Assembly: GCF_017562075.2 (NCBI RefSeq)
Contig: NC_054084.1
Span: forward strand, 3,590,501 to 3,654,500
DNA: 64,000 nt
From: Anopheles merus
Taxonomy: Eukaryota; Arthropoda; Insecta; Diptera; Culicidae
Direction of reading: 5' to 3'
Positions 60,457 to 64,000 of this stretch are shown piece after piece. The notes below the pieces were generated by a model that saw only the letters and a program-made list of their open reading frames with translations, had not been told where the DNA came from and searched no databases. The stretch's first letter is position 1. Every line of letters begins with the position of its first letter. Position numbers and translations under genes: made by a program.

Positions 60457-61193
60457 TCAATCGATCACGTCAAAGTCCATCTCGCAGCAGCCGCGCACGT
60501 TCAGCGTGTCCAGATTGGTGCCAGGGATGTGGAACAGCATCCGTACGCGATACGTGCCCTTGCCCATCGCGATGTACTGCTCCAGGTACTTGATCTTCAG
60601 CACCGCAGCATCGAGATTGTAACGACCCTGTCGATGAAAGAGAGAGAGAGAGAGAGAGAGATTGTAATGACCTTCCAAAACAGGAGCTCTGTAAACGACT
60701 TAATAACTTACCGTCATGCGGCCACACCGATCACCGTTGGTCATTGAGCTGGCAATGAAGAACCAGGGCCCACTGTCGTCGGAATGGAACCGATCGCAGT
60801 GCATCGGCTCAATGTACTCCTTGGGATTGTCGAGACAAATTTTCGCCGTTTGCTGTTCACACTGGTAGGTCGTGATGATCAGTTCCCACTCGACGTCGTC
60901 GGACGATTCCCGGACCTCGTACTCCGCGTGCAGCGTGTCGCAAACGCCCTCGGAATCACGATCAAAGCGTACCGTTTCCAGCGAGATGGGCATTTCGTTG
61001 TACGCAAGCTTCACGTCTTGGCAGTTGGAAAACATGGTCATGTTGACACGCTGAAGGTTGGCGCGGAAGTTAGGCAAACGTTTGCACTCTCCACACTGAT
61101 ACTGCTTTTCGCGCTACTTACCAATCCATGAGAAAGTTCAAAGGTACCACAAATGATAAGCACATACAGCAAGATGCACCTTTTGATAGCCAT
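60457..61193 (-). CDS. secreted Cys-rich protein, tentatively CheA/GM2-activator-like
   Basis: Three coding exons on the minus strand: 61193-61122, 61050-60712 and 60627-60457, all phase 0, giving 193 residues. Residues 1-24 form a signal peptide (MAIKRCILLYVLIICG core). The mature part has eight cysteines, enough for four disulfides, and an N-glycosylation sequon NMT at 27-29. It ends in a stretch like GKGTYRV...IPGTNL...CCEMDFDVID. Length, signal peptide, cysteine content and the C-x4-5-Y...GTY pattern resemble insect CheA proteins, which are thought to be related to lipid-binding GM2-activator/ML proteins; this assignment is tentative. Intron 1 (71 bases) was chosen because the nearest AG would leave only 26 bases, while CTTCAG at 61051 is preceded by a CTAAC branch-like site and keeps phase. 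Intron 2 (84 bases) uses a (CT)11 microsatellite as its pyrimidine tract. The gene converges with DLAT and diverges from FAF2. Confidence 0.8.
60639..60660. repeat. (AG)11 microsatellite inside intron 2
   Basis: On the coding (minus) strand this reads (CT)11, ending 11 bases before the acceptor AG, so it serves as the polypyrimidine tract. Confidence 0.95.
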
Positions 61194-61274
61194 TTTTCAA
61201 AGAAGAAAGTGAATTTACCCTCCAGCTTCGTGGTGAGTAGTGAAATTGAGCTTCACTGCAGTTGTACCGATCGC

Positions 61275-61280
61275 TTTATA
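61275..61280 (-). promoter_or_regulatory. TATA box of the secreted-protein gene
   Basis: On the minus strand CTATAAAG lies 33 bases before an initiator-like CTCAATT (A at 61247). This predicts a 5'UTR of about 54 bases before the ATG at 61193. A TATA-type promoter suits a tissue-restricted gene and contrasts with the TATA-less DLAT promoter. Confidence 0.5.
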
Positions 61281-62003
61281 GTTATCAGAAGGTATCGGAA
61301 GGGCTTGGAACTCGTTTCAACAGTCGCTCAGATATAGTCATTATTATGACGGTGCAAAATTTGCGTAAACGCAATGGCATACTGCATTTGCGTAGAGCTG
61401 TAATTTATGCGTAGACTATCGAATTAGGCGCACGTGCTCGCATTGTTGAAACGGGACGGAGCAGTTTCGGTTACATTGATGAATATACTAACCAATAATT
61501 GATGAATTTCGATATGGTTTGCCACAGGAAGGCACGTTTTTCGAAACATTCGTTCGAGATATGTCGGTCAGTTGTAAGTTGCGACCAAAGCGATCAGTGA
61601 CCGCCACCAAGAAGGTGGGTGTGGAGATTCTATAAACTCGTTGATCTTGTAATACCTAATTCCAAATTAAGTTATTTTCCATCGTATTCCACCAACACAT
61701 AGCCAACAAAACATGTTTTCAGTCTTAAAAAGCGTTATTCAGATTTTGAATTTTCCACCACTTTGTACAATTGGCTCAGTATTTTCATTGGGAAGCATCG
61801 CCGTGGCTGGAAAATATTGAACTGGTTGCGACTAGAAACATTTAGATACAGAAAATGTGTCGTGTGGGCTTAAATGACTTACCAATTGTTTTATTTAATT
61901 TAGTTTTGCCTAGAAATTGCACAGGATTAACTATTTCTTTTATTTAAACTCATTCGCGTTGCAATTTCCTTCACAAACTACGCGCAGTGTATTGATCACA
62001 ACT

Positions 62004-62085
62004 GTCAACGCAACATGACAACGCACCTGACAGTGAAACATACACGTACCCGCTTCGTTGTCGTACAACTTGTCAAACTTTTGTC
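62004..62085. promoter_or_regulatory. TGTCA/TGACA cluster at the FAF2 promoter (candidate)
   Basis: ACTGTCAAC, ATGACAAC, CTGACAGTG, TTGTCAAAC and TTGTCAAAA fall within about 80 bases. Similar TTTGACAG strings occur near DLAT (55758) and at 53759. This recurrence suggests a promoter motif, but the factor is unknown to me. Confidence 0.35.
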
Positions 62086-62089
62086 AAAA

Positions 62090-62113
62090 TTTCTAAATCT
62101 AGCAATTTAGAAA
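62090..62113. repeat. inverted repeat, 9-bp arms
   Basis: TTTCTAAAT (62090-62098) and ATTTAGAAA (62105-62113) flank CTAGCA, directly after the TGTCA cluster and near the expected FAF2 transcription start. Confidence 0.8.
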
Positions 62114-62838
62114 CGAAAAAGAAAAGAAAAAGCAAAGTGATTTCTATTCCATTGTGTAGGATTTTACATTGCACTCGGTTTGTTCGGCGTAAAGAAGGTT
62201 GTCTTCTGCGCACCGACGACTCTTGCTTCAATTCGGTGCCAGTTTTCTACACTGCCCACACGCCAGTAGGTCGGACGGATTAGCCAACGGGGGCGACTCT
62301 TCGGTAGGCAGTCGTCGTAGAGAGGAGTGCAATCGCAGCGATTACTCGACTCGCTCCATTCGGTGCGACACCAAAACCGATTCCGCACGGTGGTTCCTGT
62401 CCGTTGCCACGGTTCGCATTGATTTGTCCATTATCCTTGCCACATTACGTAAGGAGAAGTGCTGCGAGGAGACAGCCTGCGGAGGGGGAGAAGGTAACGA
62501 GGCCACCGTTGATAACACTGCTGCACACCCGCAAGAAGAGGAGTAGGAAGAGGCCGCTGGTGAAAAAGTACACTCCCGAGTCGGTTGGATGTTTGGTTGA
62601 TGAAAGTGGTGGCAAATATTGCTCCAGCCCGTCAATCCGCCCTTCTGTTGGCCAGAAGAGTGCAGCGCAAGTGTGGAGTGGCAGTGGAGTGGTAGTTCCA
62701 CCGTACGCAGCTTGTTAGCACAGGTGATCACACATCACAGACGGCCATCCATCAACGAAGCGGAAACGATTGGCGTTCGGGCGAAACGGCTGTGGCACGA
62801 CCACCGAACGACGGCACGAGCGCACCAGCACCACCAGC

Positions 62839-63987
62839 ATGGATAACGATGGGCTGTCGAACGAGCAGACGGAAAAGGTGCTCCAGTTTCAGGACATTAC
62901 CGGGCTGGACGATATGAACGTGTGCCGCGACATACTGATCCGCCACCAGTGGGACCTGGAGATCGCCTTTCAGGAGCATTTAAACATACGCGAGGGGCGC
63001 CCGTCGGCGTACGCCACCGAGTCCCGGGCGCCCGCCGTCATTAACGATCGCTTCCTGCAGCACGTGTTCTCCAGCGCCCGGACCAGCCCGTCGCGCGAGC
63101 CGGGCGGAATTGCGGGCGTGATCGGGTACATGTTTAACTACATGGTAAACTTTTGGTGCAGCGCGTTCTCGTCGCTGCTGTCGTCGATCCTGGGGCTGTT
63201 CCGCGACCAGGAAAGCATTCCGGCCGATCCGCTCGGCGACGTGCTGAAGTTCATTCAAACGTACAATGAAAAGTACCCGGAGCATCCGGTGTTTTACCAG
63301 GGCACGTACTCGCAGGCACTGAACGATGCGAAGAACGAGCTGCGCTTCCTGCTAGTCTATCTGCATTCCGAGGCGACGTCCGAGGCGGTCGCGTTCTGTC
63401 GCGGCGCCCTGTCCGACCCGCTGGTGATCGAGTACGTCAATCGGCGGATGCTGTTCTGGGGCTGCGATATGGCCTCGCACGAGGGCAAACGGGTGGCGAC
63501 GACGGTCAGTGTCCGTACGCACCCGACCCTGCTCATCATCGGCATGCGGGCGAACAAGATGATCATTATGGGCCGGCTGGAGGGTGACTGTTCGGCGGAG
63601 GAGCTGATCCGCCGGATGGACACGGTGGTGAACGATAACGAGGTGTGGCTCAATCAGGCCCGCCAGGATCGGCTCGAGCGCGATCTGACGCAAACGTTGC
63701 GCCAGCAGCAGGACGAAGCGTACCAGCGCTCGCTGCAGGCCGATCAGGAGAAGCAGCGCCGGAAGCAGCAGGAGCGGGAGGAGGCGATGCGCATCCAGGC
63801 CGCGATCGAGGCGGAACAGGCGGCCGAGCAGCAGCGCAAGGAGGACATCGAACGGTTAAAGCTCGATCTGGCCCAGCTAGTGCCTTCGGAACCGGAAGCC
63901 GGTGCGCCCGACACGATCAGCATAGTGTTCAAGCTGCCGAGCGGGCTGCGGTTAGAGAGAAGGTTTAGAAGCACCGACACAATGAGG
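62839..63987 (+). CDS. Faf2: FAF2/UBXD8, first coding exon, 3' part beyond the window
   Basis: FAS-associated factor 2 recruits p97/VCP to ubiquitinated ER and lipid-droplet proteins in ER-associated degradation. The exon encodes 383 residues. The UBA domain is at about 8-50. A hydrophobic hairpin at about 89-121 (IGYMFNYMVNFWCSAF and following) would insert in the ER or droplet monolayer. The UAS thioredoxin-like domain spans about 130-270, a charged coiled coil about 272-345, and the first strands of the UBX domain begin near 355. The frame meets the donor AGG|GTAAGA at 63988, so the rest of UBX (roughly 60 residues, judged from the human length of 445) lies outside. The start ATG has a good context (CACCAGCATGG) and begins the conserved UBA region. 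The domain order is diagnostic. Confidence 0.95.
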
Positions 63988-64000
63988 GTAAGAACGCGCC

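Larger units (their letters stand above)
61281..62838. other. divergent intergenic region and FAF2 5' region
   Basis: Upstream sequence shared by the secreted-protein gene (minus) and FAF2 (plus). The part at 61640-61980 is AT-rich with nothing recognised. Five TGTCA/TGACA motifs lie at 62005-62085, followed by a 9-bp inverted repeat at 62090-62113. The remainder, 62115-62838, is probably the FAF2 5'UTR, perhaps with an intron; I could not fix its start or any splice sites. The longest open frame in it starts at TTG and looks non-coding. Confidence 0.45.

Noticed and set aside
62199..62546. 115-codon open frame in the FAF2 5' region
   Set aside because: It starts at TTG, shows no domain and is most simply 5'UTR.
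1..64000. CRISPR arrays, prokaryotic operons, integrated viral genes
   Set aside because: None of the required repeats, spacers or gene families was seen.

Overview
The window looks like a stretch of dipteran nuclear genome, most likely a mosquito of the Anopheles type. This is an inference from insect-type gene families, short introns (70-84 bases in several genes), many CA/GA/CT microsatellites, TGTCA-rich promoter sequence and an arthropod Inr-DPE core promoter. There is no rRNA, CRISPR array or recognisable intact mobile element, and no prokaryotic gene organisation.

Layout. Positions 1 to about 56,200 are almost free of protein-coding sequence. I can support one coding exon there, at 33276-33496 on the minus strand: the two-zinc-finger exon of drumstick (drm), a very small odd-skipped-family protein. 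The rest of the 56 kb alternates GC-rich blocks, microsatellites and AT-rich, homeodomain-site-rich islands. That is the usual look of a cis-regulatory landscape around a developmental regulator. The last coding bases of drm lie in an exon I could not find.

From about 56,200 the window is gene-dense: (i) the E2 subunit of mitochondrial pyruvate dehydrogenase (DLAT), plus strand, five coding exons, 513 residues, with an Inr+DPE promoter and a 3'UTR intron; (ii) a convergent three-exon gene on the minus strand for a 193-residue secreted cysteine-rich protein, tentatively of the CheA/GM2-activator-like kind; (iii) divergent from it, FAF2/UBXD8, plus strand, whose first coding exon (383 codons) ends at a splice donor 13 bases before the window end, cutting its UBX domain.

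The genes do not form a functional cluster. They cover development (drm), central metabolism (DLAT), a secreted lipid-binding-type or chemosensory-type protein, and ER-associated degradation/lipid-droplet biology (FAF2). I found no convincing new multi-gene system. The observations most worth checking are several unusual inverted-repeat structures (especially two interleaved perfect 11-bp repeats near 45.7 kb), an in-frame retainable intron in DLAT, a microsatellite serving as a splice-site pyrimidine tract, and candidate odd-family and GATA-type sites around drm. All exon boundaries were read by eye from GT/AG sites and phase and were not checked against transcripts.
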